From Cavia porcellus (lineage: Eukaryota > Chordata > Mammalia > Rodentia > Caviidae), in contig NW_026947484.1 in assembly GCF_034190915.1 (NCBI RefSeq), positions 213,664,657 to 213,728,656 of the forward strand: 64,000 nt of DNA. Reading direction: 5' to 3'. The notes beneath the pieces were generated by a model. The model did no database searches and was not told the DNA's origin. It was given only the letters and a program-made list of their open reading frames with translations. The translations under genes were made by a program, and so were the position numbers. Shown here piece by piece: positions 44,191-56,974 of this stretch. Position 1 is the stretch's first letter, and each line of letters starts with the position of its first letter.

Positions 44191-46474
44191 ACACTGCCTA
44201 AGGCAGAGGGTCTGTAGGAGCTTGTGACCTGTAGATACTACCCATTGCTGTTCTTGGCTCAGAGAACTTAGCTCAGATTCTCTTCTGCTTGGCTCTTGGA
44301 GGTAGGGTGTGTGTATGGGGTGCACTGGCAAACCATGAGTTTTCATCTCTTCAGTCTCCACCCTCCCTCAACATACATCACATGTGTCCTCCAGAGTCCT
44401 ACTCTTGTGGGGCTACACAAGTCCTGCAGCCTTCTGTATCTCTGCCCTGGCCAGAAGAGTAGTCTCCATAACAGGTAGGGTTAGCCAAGGCTGAGAGGCA
44501 GCAGGAGCACATAGACAGATAGCTACATACTGTCATCACAAATAGACCTAGTAATCGCAGAGGGTGTAATTTCTACAACACTGAAAATTCAGCAGTTATA
44601 AAACTGTAACATTACTCTCTGAATGTACCCAATGGAATACAAATGCCAAAGCAATTTGATACCTACCATCACCTGTTTAAAAATATATGAATAAGCTGTT
44701 CTTAAGCCTTCAGGAATTTTATATTGTTCATATTTCTCCTTGAATCTACACTTTCACTCCACTTCCCATAGAATTTGATCCTAAGATGTATTTATATTTA
44801 TTATATCTTGGTAAAGAAAAATGTGTGCACACAGCAAAAGTAACTTTACAAACCACCTGTGATCAAAAGCTCTAAATGTTAACGTTTTTTTCTACATTAT
44901 TCATTAAAATAATTTTATTATATAGTTGATAAAGATACCATAAATACAGTGCAGAATTTAATACACAACAAATACAGTGCTATAGGAAATACATCTCAAT
45001 GACATGGGAGGGCTTTCTTTTTCTCAGTTTGTTGTCCTATGTATCCGTGGATGACTATTACTGTTACCAGACTGGCTCAATGTTTAGCTTCTATTCTATT
45101 CTTTATTTTCTTTGCTGGTAGACAGGATGAGAAAATGTGTTTACAAAATACAATAAGCAGAGAAAGAGGATTGTTAGAGCAATGATTCTCAATTCTTTTA
45201 GCTTCTTCATATAAAAATCATTTTAACGATCTACCAGCTGACAATTCAAGTGAGTTTTTCATCAATTTAGATGAATGAAAAGTGTGGAGAATTACCTGAT
45301 CAGGAAAATCAATTATCAGTCATTACACTCATTCAGATTTCTAGAAAGTATATCACAAAGGTGCAAACATGACTTAATTATAGCTGTTTTTTTTTTTTAA
45401 CATAAAAGTGCCTTGTTTAACTTGATATATTCTGACTGGGTTAGAAAAAGCAAAATGCTTTTTAACATACCTTATAAATACAAAGTTTTTCCTCAATAAA
45501 AACTTATATAAACATACACTCTTGAAGCTGCTGATTAAACTCAACTTTTGGATTTTGTTCATCTTTTAACTAAATTACTATAGCCTAAATCCAGGGCCAA
45601 ACCAAATGGCCAAATCACACTGACAGACTCAGAAAATGTTAGACTCCATTTTTAAATTGAAGTAAACATGTCAACATGCATACTGGAGAAAGCCCCACGT
45701 ACGAGCTCTGATCTTGGCAGCGTGAAAGATGAAGCAGAGCGGCTGTATGTTTGTCACCTGTGTGAAACAAGAGACCGCCACCTTTAGTATTTCTTCTGGC
45801 ACTCTTTGCTCTGCTCGGCTTTGCTCTGCCAGAGAGATCATTCTGACAGTAATATTCAGGGGATGGAAGAGGTGAGATTGTTAAAAGAAATGTATTTTAG
45901 ATTGTCCTTATCTGGTGCCAGGCAGGCTTTCATCTCCTGGGAGCAACCATAGTAATTAAGGCACCATAGTAATTAAGGTTCAGAGTAGATGAGAGGAATC
46001 CCTTCCTTTTTACTAATTGGGATTATGAAAGGGAAAGGAGCTTTGACCATAAGACAGTCTCAGGTAGATATTTTAGGAAAAATAGAAATTTGAACATCAA
46101 GAACTGGATTCCCTTACATGTGCTGTGCCCACATACATTTTGGAAGGTCTTGGACTTCTCTTGGCCGTGCTTCATGCCTTGATGTGAAGACCATAGACCT
46201 AACCCAAAGAGGCAGTGTAGCCAAACTTGCAGGAAAACCATGTTGGCCCTCACCTTTCATATCTAATGTCATTCACCAAGTATTCATTGAGAGCTGGGCT
46301 TAGGGTACACTATGGGGAAAAGTATATTCTGCCCCAATTGGAAGAGTTCAAAAAAGATGGGCCAAAAATACTGACTGGTATATTGATTATTTTGACCCGA
46401 AGACACTTGAAAACTGGCAAATGCCAAGATTTCTCTACTTACATATTGGTCTCTTAATTTACTAGGTCTGTGAA
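44191..46474. other. Unassigned non-coding sequence
   Basis: No exon or repeat recognised. It includes a local 17-bp-period tandem duplication (accatagtaattaagg at 45946-45961 and 45963-45978), and an ancient-repeat-like stretch near 46265-46320. Confidence 0.5.
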
Positions 46475-46885
46475 GAAGGTTAAATAATGTACTCCCCATA
46501 TTCATGGCCACATGGAAGTAAGTTCTTTGCACATATAATTGGTTAAAAGACCTCAAGTTGAAACAATCCTTGATTTAGTGTGGTCCTTAAATCCAATTAC
46601 TGGTGTTCTTATAAAGAGAGGAAAGAATACAGAAAGAGACAGAGAAGGCCAAGAGGAGATGAAGGCAGACACTTCAGTTACCTGCCGTCTGCCACAAACC
46701 AAGGGTCATCTGGGGCCACTAGAAGCTGGAAAAGGCTAAAAAATATTCTTTGCTGGAGCCTCTAGAGGGATCAGAGCCCTGCCATCATGTTGACTTTGTA
46801 CTTCTGGCACCCCAAATGGTACGAGAACAAATTTCTATCGAGTCATCTAAGTTATGGTCCTTTGTTATTGGTCTCTTCCACTTAC
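46475..46885 (+). repeat. MLT1-like MaLR LTR, sense
   Basis: The order 'ccccatattcatggccacat', 'ccttaaatccaattactggt', 'gttcttataaagagaggaaa', 'ggccactagaagctggaaa', 'ttgactttgtacttctggc' and 'gagaacaaatttctatcgag' matches the ancient MLT1-type LTR (gtccttataa ... gccaccagaagc ... gaacaaatttctgttg). No internal retroviral sequence is visible beside it. Confidence 0.6.
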
Positions 46886-49485
46886 AATCTCTTCTTAGGC
46901 CAGTATTTTGATTATGATTCACGTTTCTTCTTCCCCAATAACTTGAAAGTATGATACCTATTTTCTGTCTTCCATATCTTTATAGTCTGTCTTGTCTTCA
47001 TCTTTTTGTCCTTTCCCACTGCATTCTGAGAGAACTTCTCAAATGTAAGGAATGATTGTCAAATAGAGAAATGGGCAGATTACTGGATTAGTAGCTGTCC
47101 TTTCAAAGGAGCATTGCATCTCATATAGAGGACTCTTCAGGGTTACCTGATCCTATAAGGTCCTGAGCTTTTCATTATTTCTTTTTCCAGGTTGCATTTT
47201 AACTGTAATATGTGGATGGTTCTTATTCCTTGGAAGAAAAAAGGAAAGAGGGGACCAGTAAGGCAAGAGAGAGCCCTGAACCCTGGTGGAGGTGAACTCT
47301 TCCCCAAAAGAGCGAAGAATCCTACCTTCCCTCAATAACTGCTTTTTTGAGGACTGGTCCCATCCCTAGTGGAAATCCTTAACTTTTCTCCAGCATCTCG
47401 ATTGTCACTCTTAAACAATTCACTAGGTCTTCATGTAGTAGCATTTGCCAAAATGCTCAAGAAAAAAATGGTTCCTGGAATTTTGGTCTTTTAATCATTG
47501 CTCCAGACTGGTTCTCGGAACTGAGAGGCACCATCTGCAAAAGGCTTTTGGAGGAAATGGTGGGAAGAGCGGTGGGTGGGGCTGTCAGGGAGAAGAATGT
47601 GTCCCCAGACCCATTAGCACAGCTGAGTCTGCCATCTCCTAAGCACAGCAGATGCTGTGAGGAGAAAACCAGGCCACGGTATCTTCTCCAGGCCTGGATA
47701 TTTTAACTTCATTTCCAGGCTCATCCTTGACACTCCCTTCTTGATTTATTTTCTGTTTTTCTGGCTGCTGTCACAGGAAAATCTGTTCGCTTTTCAAACA
47801 AGCAATCCTGAAAAAAATAGGAGAGGAGAAGGTTCTCATTTAGAGCTTTGCTGTTGAGCTTCCAGAAGACGCACTATTCGTCCATCCCTGGCCTCTGGCA
47901 TGGTCCTTTTGTGCTGGCAGCAGGGAGAAGGAAAGTTGGCCTCACCCACATGGGCGTGGGATTGAATTCCAACTGCCCCGTGGACCTCCCTTTTTCCTCG
48001 ATTTTCCTGTTTCCTTTTCTTCCCCCTTCATGTTTACATTTAAGTATATGTGAAGATTATATAAATCATACAGTTTTCCAATTTGAATTGTTTTTCCAGT
48101 GATAAACTCTTTAGCAGCATGGACCCTACTTGGCTTCCTTTGGGATCACCAGGGCCTTTAGCATGAGGCTGGACTTGTGGTAGGAGTTGAGTGATGATTT
48201 GAGTTGACTTGATTTTGAGCCATTGCCTGGCCCTTAGTGATGCTATAGCATGATTTACACTTCCAAGGGTAGGTGAAGGATGCTGGGAAGTGGTCCGACT
48301 CTGATTCCCCTGACACCCCATAATATCATATCATAGAGAGTTATAGCAGTCCCAGAGAGTTCAGAAATTTCCAGGCAGGGGTCTGGGACTTAGGAATTAA
48401 TTGTTCCACCAGTGGAAGAAAAGTTCAGTCTACTTTGAGTTGTCAGTACACTTACAGAATTTTCCATTGTGCCTGAAAATCCTGAAAATCCAAATTCTTT
48501 CTCATTAAGTGAAGAGTGTTAAGTGAAGGCTCATTTCTTCCTTGCTTTGTGGCTCTAGCCCCATCTCTCTATCTTTTGTCTTCTCTGGGTTTTGGAGAAA
48601 GCAGAACCTAACGAGCTTTCTAGAGCATCTTCTTTCCTGCTCTTGTAGGAAATCTTTCACATCTTGCCCTTTCCAGAAAGTCCTTTTTAACTGAGTAGAG
48701 GAAGAAGAGTTGATTTTCCTCTTCTTGTGCAATTATTCTGCTTTGGGCAGAGTGGTAAGCACTGAGCACAGGCTGTAACACACTTGCTTTTTCATGAATA
48801 AAGACATTGATTCATTCATTCTACTTCAGTCAAGGTTCAAGTCTTGAACATTCCTCTGGTTCTCTGTTTTACCATGTGCTTTTCTAGACTGGTTAATGGG
48901 GGTGATCCTCTCAGAATGGGCTCCCTGGGCTGGGATGTCCTGTTAACAGGAGACTCGAAGACTCAGACTGTCTTCTGAGTCTCCACTTTTCTCATCTTCC
49001 TCTGTGGGCTTTCTGCTCTGCCTTTTCTCTTCTCTTATTCAGACTGTTTCCTAAGAAATGGGCTACTTCAAGACCCAAACACATGGCTTACTTTTTCAGT
49101 GGGTAAGTAATGGAGAGAGAAGCCAGATCAAATTACTGATAGAAGTCTGTGAAGCAATCGGAGACAGAATGGCAGTAGGAACAGGATCACTTTTTGAAGG
49201 GGATTTTCAGTGCCCGCAAGCTTATCCCCCTAGCTGTCATTCTTGTTGCTTTCCCAAGCTGAGCTGCCCTGGCCTTGTTTAGCAGACATAGTGCCAACCA
49301 ACGCTGGACTATGTGAGTTGATGTCTTACAACAGAATCAATCTCAAAACCCTAAAGCGAAAAGGAATGTAGACATTCTCTAGTCTGGGAGCTCATTCTAC
49401 TGACAAGGAGCTCCAGCCCCAATAGAAATGATAAAAATTTGCTCAGTTGGTTTCTGCAGAGCTGGGCCAAAAGCCTTCATTTCTT
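46886..49485. other. Unassigned non-coding sequence
   Basis: No exon recognised. Weak MIR-like scraps occur near 48750-48830 and 49385-49445. Open frames stay below 95 codons. Confidence 0.5.
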
Positions 49486-49489
49486 CATT

Positions 49490-49920
49490 CCTAGGCTTGC
49501 TTGATACTCTTCTTTCCTTGGTTTTCATGGCCACACTTGCTTGATTATTTTCTCTATGAATTTTAGAATCAACTTTTCTAGTTCCACAAAAAGTCCCAAA
49601 GGTTTTCCTATTGAGATATTACTGAATTTGTAAAGTAATTGGGTAGAGAATTGATATTTTCATGATGATAAAACTTCCTATCTAAGAATAAGTACAGCTT
49701 TCCATTTTTCAAGACTCTTAGGTCTCCGAAAGTGTTTCAAAGTTTTCTGCATGCATTTCTTATGTACTATAAGGATTATTTCCAGCTATCGTCTATTTTA
49801 GTTGTCATTGAAATTAGTGTTTTCTTCCATTATACCTTGCAATTGGTTCTTATTTGTATGTATAAATACTATTTTTTACAATTTGAATTTTATTACTTCT
49901 GTACTGAATTCTCTTGTTTG
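49490..49920 (-). mobile_element. Old LINE-1 ORF2 fragment, antisense
   Basis: 'agaatcaacttttctagttc', 'cacaaaaagtcccaaaggt' and 'gatattactgaatttgtaaa' are antisense to the L1 ORF2 stretch usually reading as agaatcagcttgtctagttc and caatttatagattaat. Very diverged; no frame. Confidence 0.55.
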
Positions 49921-49921
49921 C

Positions 49922-50035
49922 CACTATATATATATATATATACACACTATATACTATATATATATAGTATATATATAGTATAGTGTATATATATATATAT
50001 ATATATATACACACTACATACTATATATAGTCATG
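49922..50035. repeat. (TA)n/(TATA) microsatellite with palindromic layout
   Basis: An AT-alternating block of ~114 bases in which 'cactatatactatatata' is followed by an almost perfect reverse complement '...tatatatagtatagtg', itself between longer TA runs ending in 'tacacac'. A single strand could fold into one long hairpin. Confidence 0.85.
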
Positions 50036-50109
50036 TATAAATCATGATCATTTGCCTTTCATTTTCATACCATAAGTAAAAGTTTTTGGAATAGTATCAA
50101 AATTAGAAA

Positions 50110-50308
50110 CGTTTGCTTTGAAATATTCCATTAAAAATGAACAGGAAAAAAATAGGAAAAAAGTGAAAAGGAACATATAGAATGGGAGAAAATTTTGCAA
50201 ACAATGTATCTGAAAGAGACTTGCATCTAGAATACATAAATAATTCTTACAACTCAATAATGAAAAGACAATTCAATCAAAAATAAGCAAAGAATGTGAC
50301 TAGACATG
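50110..50308 (+). mobile_element. Old LINE-1 ORF2 fragment, sense
   Basis: 'agaatgggagaaaattttgc', 'acaatgtatctgaaagagac', 'catctagaatacataaataa' and 'ttcttacaactcaataatga' follow the sense L1 ORF2 text downstream of the RT. It lies opposite in orientation to the fragment at 49.49-49.92 kb. Confidence 0.65.
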
Positions 50309-50310
50309 AG

Positions 50311-51544
50311 AGCACTTCCCATTGGGCACTAGTGACTGTCTCAAGAGCATGAGGCACCTGTGCTTTACCCCACCAAGACTCCCCTTTCCTGGACATGATT
50401 AAAGGGATGTTTGCTCACAGCTACCCACTTCACTATTCCTGTGATTTGGGGTTCCCACATGCATCATTTCTTGTGTTGACACTTGGTTGTTGAGAGTCCC
50501 CTGAGAGGAATTGCAGGGTGTTGATGCTTGCCTTCTGGGGATTTATAGTTATTATCTGGGCCCAAAGAACAGAATCCCTGGGAAAGAGGGGTAGGGAGCA
50601 TAAAACTTCCTCCATGACCAGCTAGAACAAGATGTGGTCCTCTTACCTGAGCTGTTCTGTGTACAGAGTTTCTAAGGACCTTGGAATCTTGGCTAATGCT
50701 TTGAAAGGTTCTCCGTGGGCATGAATAGAGTGATCTGGATGGAGAGGCACTTGGTGTTCTTGGGTGAACTGAGCACAAAATATTTCATGCCTCAGTGGGG
50801 ATGGGTACTTCTCAGTTATTGAAGAAGCAGAAGAAACTTGCCACCCTGATTCTGCTCACATGGGCAGCTGGCTAGGTGACACTGTGATAAATGAAGAACA
50901 CACCAAGGCCTGGCAACCATGGGGTCACCTGCCCAGCTTCAGCCAGCCAGCCCTACTCCTAGTAGGTTCCAGGAGGGTACAGGACAGCTGCTCACTTCAG
51001 CTCTCCTTTAGTAGAAAATTGAACCTCCTTCCTTTGATGCACAATGAGCCTCTCCCAGCTCCAAGTCCCACAGGGTGGCATGGAGGAGAAATGTCCAGGG
51101 CAGAAGCAGTGATGCCAGTGGAAGAGTAGGGCAGGAAGGTACTGATGTGATGTGAAACAGAGGAAGAAAAGCCATGAAAAATGCAGGAAGAAATGTGAGA
51201 TGAGGCAAATGGGGAATTCGTGGAACCTAGTAGCCCTGGTAGGAGTGTAGGTGGCCCCATGCCCTGCTTTGCCCTGGCTCATTCTGAGGTTTCGCACATT
51301 CCCCAGTGGCCTCTGCTCTTGTTCTGTCTCAGAGTTACATGGGTGCCTGCATCAGCTTTGCTACTTGGTACTTTGGGTCCTTAGGCAGTGTATGCTCATA
51401 GTCTTGGGTTCTTTGCTATGAAGTAGGTATGATGCTGGGTTAGCTTATTCCACTAAAATGGTCTTGAAGATTAATAGAGTCACACAAAGCACATGGTACT
51501 ATAGGGTCTTAGATATTCTCAAAAAATTCTGTATATTCTACTAG
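50311..51544. other. Unassigned non-coding sequence
   Basis: No gene or repeat recognised; overlapping minus-strand frames at 50992-51297 (up to 101 codons) have no known motif. Confidence 0.5.
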
Positions 51545-52005
51545 ACATATTTTTTAGCATTTACTTTTAATGTAACACAAAATCTGCCATTTCAACCATT
51601 TGTAAGTATATGATTTGGTGGCATTAAGTATGTTCCTAATGTATGACCATCACGACTATGCATTTCTAAGACATTCACGTCATCCTGAGCAGAGACTCTG
51701 TCCCCATTAACCAGTAAAATGTCCACCATCTCCTCCCTCCAACTTCTAGTAACTTCTAGCCTTTTTCTGTCTTGATTAATTGGGCTCTTTTAGATGCTTA
51801 CTATAATGGGATCATACAGTATTTGCTCTTTCGTGTTTGGTTTATTTCAGTTAACATAACATCTTCAAAGGTGAAGTGCCAGGTCAGAATTTCCATTCTT
51901 TTTAAGGGAGAATAACATTCCTCTGAATGTATAGACCCTGAATGTATGCCCCTCCCTCTCTTTCTTATGTGTTTTCCGGTGGGCAGACATTTGACTTGGG
52001 TTATT
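51545..52005 (-). mobile_element. Old LINE-1 3'-end fragment, antisense
   Basis: On the + strand: 'gccatttcaaccatttgtaa', 'gtggcattaagtatgttcc', 'gtccccattaaccagtaaa', 'tataatgggatcatacagta', 'ttatttcagttaacataaca' and 'tttttaagggagaataacat', the antisense of the ORF2 end/3' region of old mammalian L1 (L1M type). Confidence 0.7.
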
Positions 52006-53958
52006 GACATCATAGTTTCTCATCTATGAAGAAGTCACTTGGGCTCTGTGCTCAGAGCCCAGCCTCGGTAACCATGAAGCCCAACGGTCACTTGCTGTTA
52101 TCACCTGGGGATGTCTGTGCAATCCCAATGGTTTTGCATTTCTGTGTGTCACCTGTGAAATGGAGACACCAGGCATTGCTATTGCTAGAAGGAAATGAGT
52201 TGATGGTTTGTGGGGCCTGGTCAGAATTCAGGCAGGTTTGCTCTTACTGTGTTGGGGTTTGTGTTCTATTCATGTACCACACACAATGAGACCTGTTTGA
52301 GTTCAGAACCTCTGAACACTGTTGGCCAGGGAGATGGAGCACTGCAAAATTGGAAAGCGTTAGCTGTGAAAGAGACTTAGAAGTCAACTTCCTCCTTTCA
52401 TCTTCTGGGAAACTGAGTGGCATGCTAGGTGCCTGTGCCCAGCTTCTAGATCTTGGTCTTAGCTCAAAGACTGGCTTCTCCACCTCCCCCTGGCTGTGAG
52501 GACCCTCTCTGCAAAGGTCACACCAAGTGTGTATGTAGGAGGTCTTTAAGGAGAGACTTTAGGGGCCCTCTTGCTCCTTGGCATTAGTGTAGACACTATG
52601 CCAGTTGTTTGAAGCACTCTGCATGACATCTTCCTTTCTTTACCCACTTCTGCCTGCCTTGGAGGTGAGGGATTGTCACCTGAGATGGTCTTTTTTAGCA
52701 GGTGTAAAGAGTTGGCAGGAAGAGGTTGGAGTTGGCTGGTCCTCCAGTGGCAACAGCAGTGGTGCTGGTGAGACTGGCTGTTTAGGATTAGTTGTCTGCC
52801 CTAAGCATGTCTGATGTTCATGTATTTCTGTTTTATGTGTTCATTTCATTGATTCTCTCTGAGGTTATTTTTGGGGAATTCCAGCCTGTCTGAGCTTTGC
52901 AATGCAGGGCAGTAGGGGTACAGCCCATATCTGCGGAGGAGAATGAGGCAGATAAGATGACCTGATGGCAGTGAAAACAGCAGGGTAGCATCAGTAAAGA
53001 CAAAAGACACAGGGGAGGAGAATGGCCCTGCTGCCAAATGGGCACTTCCCCATGGAAGGCCCTCTCTGGAGTTCTTGGGTGAAAAAACTATTTGTTCAAA
53101 AATGGGGTTTGCCCTCACTACTTTAAGGTCTTAATCTAACAAAAAAGTTTTCTGATTTAGTTTAAGAGAGACTCTCAACCTGTGCCCATCATCTGTTTGG
53201 GGGTGGGTGTGGCACGTGGAAGGTAGCACAGAAGTGAATTAGCAGAGGGTGGACCACAGACATTGTGACCCTTATGTCTATAATGTTAGCATAAATGTTT
53301 ACTTTTTCTTTCTGTATCAGGTACCTCTCTTTCCTGGTTGTTGTCAGTAAAAGATGCTTTTCTCAGAGACTTGCCACTGCTGAAGGCCTGGGCTGGACAG
53401 TTTGAGTAGCTTGTTCCTCACCTCCTAGGTCACTCAAGATGGATTTACCTGGGACAGGGAGGAGAGAGTCAGATCCTCAATCAGAGATGAGGGGCCATGA
53501 GCAGGTTCCTCATTGGAACAGGTGACAGCTCACCTCTGCAGTCCAGGCTCTGTGAAAACGACACCAGGTGGGGAGGGGGCTGAGGGAGGAAGGGAAGCAT
53601 CCAGCAGCGGAAAGTGAGAAGCTGATAACTGAACAGTCCTGAAATGCACCCCACGGTAACGGAGCCGTGTCTGGCTAGAAAAAGAGGCCACATCCAGTCT
53701 TCCAGGCTGTGCTGTGAAAATGTGAGGTGTGGCTGCCTGGGATCAACAGCACATCCCCAGCTACCCACTGGAGCTGGGGGTGGGAATGGGGTACCAGTTT
53801 TCACTTTCCAGGATAAGGGTGAGGACATCTAAGGCCATTGTCCAGACCTAGGTCTTCTCAGAACTCAGCTTTCTCCAAGATGAAGCCCTCATGGGCCATA
53901 CTTCAGGGTTTTTATTAGCTCCAAAAGTGGTTCTGAGAGATCTGGGGACTCCTGAGCA
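52006..53958. other. Unassigned sequence with a MIR scrap
   Basis: No exon recognised. About 52378-52475 resembles antisense MIR ('catcttctgggaaactgag'). Frames near 53481-53828 (115 codons, minus) carry no known motif. Confidence 0.45.
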
Positions 53959-53959
53959 C

Positions 53960-54119
53960 TAATGGTAATGACAGTCAATGCTTACACTGCACTTACAAGT
54001 GCCATGTCTTGTTCTGAGAGGCTTTTACCAACTCATCTGATGCCCTGTGTACAAGATGGTAACTACCTGCATTTTACTGATGGGGATACTGAGGCATAGA
54101 AGGAGACAGAGCTGGGGTT
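53960..54119 (-). repeat. MIR SINE, antisense
   Basis: 'cttacaagtgccatgtcttg', 'accaactcatctgatgccc', 'gcattttactgatggggata' and 'ctgaggcatagaaggagac' are the reverse of the MIR 3' half and core. The next MaLR LTR starts immediately after. Confidence 0.65.
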
Positions 54120-54445
54120 CTATCTTAGTCACTTTCCTCATCACTACATCAAGATACCTGACATCTGAAACCTAAAGGACAGGCTTGTTTGGGCTCATAT
54201 TTCTAGTTGACAATTGACTGGCTCCGCAAGGTGGTGGAAGGAGGTGGGCAGAAGGAAGCTGGCTGTATCATGGTAGCCAGAAACCAGAGTTACAGGAGGA
54301 GCTGGGAATGGAGATGTCCAAGTTCTTGCCTCTTCTAGCCAGACCCAACTTCCTAACAATAAACTGCTATAATGCTCACATAATCCATCACCTTCCGAAC
54401 ACATGAGGCTTTGGGAACCATTTATGATCCAGACCATAATATTCT
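54120..54445 (-). repeat. MaLR-type LTR, antisense, copy B
   Basis: It opens 'tcttagtcactttcctcatc', continues 'atacctgacatctgaaacc', 'ggcttgtttgggctcatat', 'ctggctccgcaaggtggtgg', 'cacataatccatcaccttcc' and ends with 'acatgaggctttgggaacc' and 'gatccagaccataata'. This is the reversed layout of a MaLR LTR and parallels copies at 43.8 and 55.5 kb. Confidence 0.65.
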
Positions 54446-55494
54446 GCCCCCAAGGCCCTAAAAGACTCATGCATAACTCTTTAGGCAAAATGCAGTTAGC
54501 CGTCTCTAAGAATTGCCAAAGTTTTAACGATTTTAAAGTTTAAGTCTAAATTCTCCTCTGATTTAAGGCAAACTCTTAACTGTGAGCTCCTGTAAACAGC
54601 AGAAGTTACACACTGCCAACACACAGTGGTACAGGGGAAACATTCCCATTCCAAAAGAGAGGAAAGAGGACAGAAAGGAACAGGACAATGGCAAGAGTAA
54701 AACCCAGCAGGGCATACTTCTGTGTCTAGCACCCAGGGAAAGTTGTGATGAAAAGTGAACTCCAAGCGCCTTGAATGGCCTGGTCCTTTGGCATCACCTG
54801 CCACAGCCTCCAGGGGGTACTCTCTTGGGGTAGCTTTTCTTACTGCCTGTAACTTTTCTCAGACATTCCACATTCCTGGCCTTTCCAGTTTCCTGGGGTT
54901 GCAGTGCCCTTTTGGTTTCCCTTTCACAGTTTCATACACTGTCTTGTCGTGGTCACACTGACTGGCCTCCCAGGCCTACTTCTGAAATCGGGATGGGAAG
55001 CCACCCTGACTCTACAAATCTTGCATTTTGTGTGCTTGTAAAACTAGCAGCACAGAATGATGCCAGGGTCTGCCACCAACTCAAGCAGTAGTCAGGCATC
55101 CTTGAATTCTGTCTGCAGAGGCCTCTCAGTTCCTGGATGCTGAGCACTGTAACCCAACTCCCAGGAATCCAGTTCTCTATGTGGCTGTTCACCACCATGG
55201 TACCCTTGAGCTCTTCTCAAAGCAATGTCTTTTCACTTTTGCAGGGTGAGGGATGGGGTCTTCCCAACTGAAACCTCCTGATCTTGGTCTTTTCTATCTG
55301 CTTTTTAATCAGCATTATGTTCATCTGAGCTCCAACCAGATTCTTCCATCCAGCTTGGATTCTTCCATCCAGCTTCTAGGGCTGAATCCCCAGCTGGCAT
55401 CTTCAAACTTTTCCAAATTCTTCCCACAAAGGTACTTAAACCACACGGTCAAGTATAGTCACAGTGACAATCCAACTTTTCTGTTACCAAAATG
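54446..55494. other. Unassigned non-coding sequence
   Basis: No exon or repeat recognised. A short tandem duplication (gattcttccatccagctt at 55339-55356 and 55358-55375, period 19) is present. Confidence 0.5.
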
Positions 55495-55830
55495 TGCGTT
55501 AGTTCTTAACACTGACAAAATACCTGACACCCAAAACTTAAAGAGAGGTGTATTTTGGCTCATGTTTTCAGTCTGTAGTTGGATGGCTCCAAGGCAAGAT
55601 GACATGGTACAAGGGTGTTGTGGAGGAAAGTTCTTCACCTCATGGCAGTTGGGAAGCAGCCAAAGGAGGAGCCAGGGAGAAAGATATGTCCTTTTAGGTC
55701 CTGGCCCCACTGATCTACCTCTTCTGACTAGGCACCCCCTGCTATAGCAAGTGCGCTAGACTGCCTTATAATCCACTCATTTTCCAAACACGTGAGACCT
55801 AGGGCCACTTTAGGTTTAAGCCATAACATT
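55495..55830 (-). repeat. MaLR-type LTR, antisense, copy C
   Basis: 'gttagttcttaacactgaca', 'aaatacctgacacccaaaac', 'ggtgtattttggctcatgt', 'ggatggctccaaggcaagat', 'cacctcatggcagttgggaa', 'tataatccactcattttcc' and 'aggtttaagccataacatta' give the reversed LTR layout, the best kept of the three. Part of a 164-codon + frame (55253-55747) runs through it and is not a gene. Confidence 0.65.
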
Positions 55831-56974
55831 AACAGCAGTGTGACATCAGAGTTGTGTCCTGTACTACCCTGTTGTTCCATAGCAGGAGCCAATCATGGGG
55901 TTTGGCTAGAATTGTCTCCGGGACAATCTGAGGGACTCATGTCCTAAAGATATGACCTGTGGCTGTTTAGTGGCATCACTGACAGCATGTGAACAGAATC
56001 GATCCTCCCTAAGTTAGAGCTAGGAGGGACATTTCTCCTCCTAGACACCCTCCTAGATAAGTGCAACCAGGCCTGGAGAAGTCACCTGGATTCACACACA
56101 TGCAACACAGCAAGATAAGAATGTTACCAAGCGTTTTTAGCAGGAGGTTTTCAACTTTATTTTCCTTCTTTTTCTAAGAGAACAAGACTCTGCCTATACT
56201 TCTCCTCACCTCCAACTCAACCCAAGCTCTCTAAAAGGCAAAAGTAGGGGTTGCACATATCTTCTGGGGGTCTATTGTGAGGAAGGGGCTATGCTGACCT
56301 CATTGCCAGCATCTTGCCTGGGTCTGACTTCCAGGTACCTCTCCATCTGATAAAGAGGACTGAGGAGGACTGAAAACATTTTGCAGCCCAAACCTTACTG
56401 GGTTGAGAATTGACCAGTATCCCTTTAACCTGGAAACCAATCGGGACAAAGTTCACTTTGGCCTCACCCAGAGTTTGGGTTGGATGGGGCCCACTTGCCC
56501 ATCTGCTACACATTCAGCCAGTGGAAAGTAGAAAAGTAATATGTAATTCTTGACCAAGCAAGAGTGTATAATGAGCATTTATATGCAAGGTGCTGGCAAG
56601 ATGTAGCCTTGTCTCTTTCCCAGGAAAAGTTTAGTCTGTAAAAAAGGAAGGCAAGCAGATGTAGGAAGGGCAGTATCAGTAAGAGAGCTGTAGCAGTGAC
56701 ATCCATGAAGGCAGTACATGATTCACTGCTAAATGCAGGACACAGGAACAATTTTCATGTAAAAGTGGCTCACAGAGTAGGTGACATGGCACGAATTCTT
56801 TCCAACACGAGGGTACGAAAAAATTATCAGGATGAGTGGGTTAATAAAGAATTAGATTGGGAATCCCATTGGGGTGGGTACTAATGTGTATCTTGTGGAT
56901 ATTTTCTGGAGTTTAGATACTCTGCATCCATTCCCCCTTATTTTGGAAACTACACTGATTTCTTTGTAGCTAGC
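55831..56974. other. Unassigned non-coding sequence
   Basis: No gene or repeat recognised. Confidence 0.5.

Noticed and set aside
55253..55747. 164-codon + frame
   Set aside because: Its second half runs through the antisense MaLR LTR.
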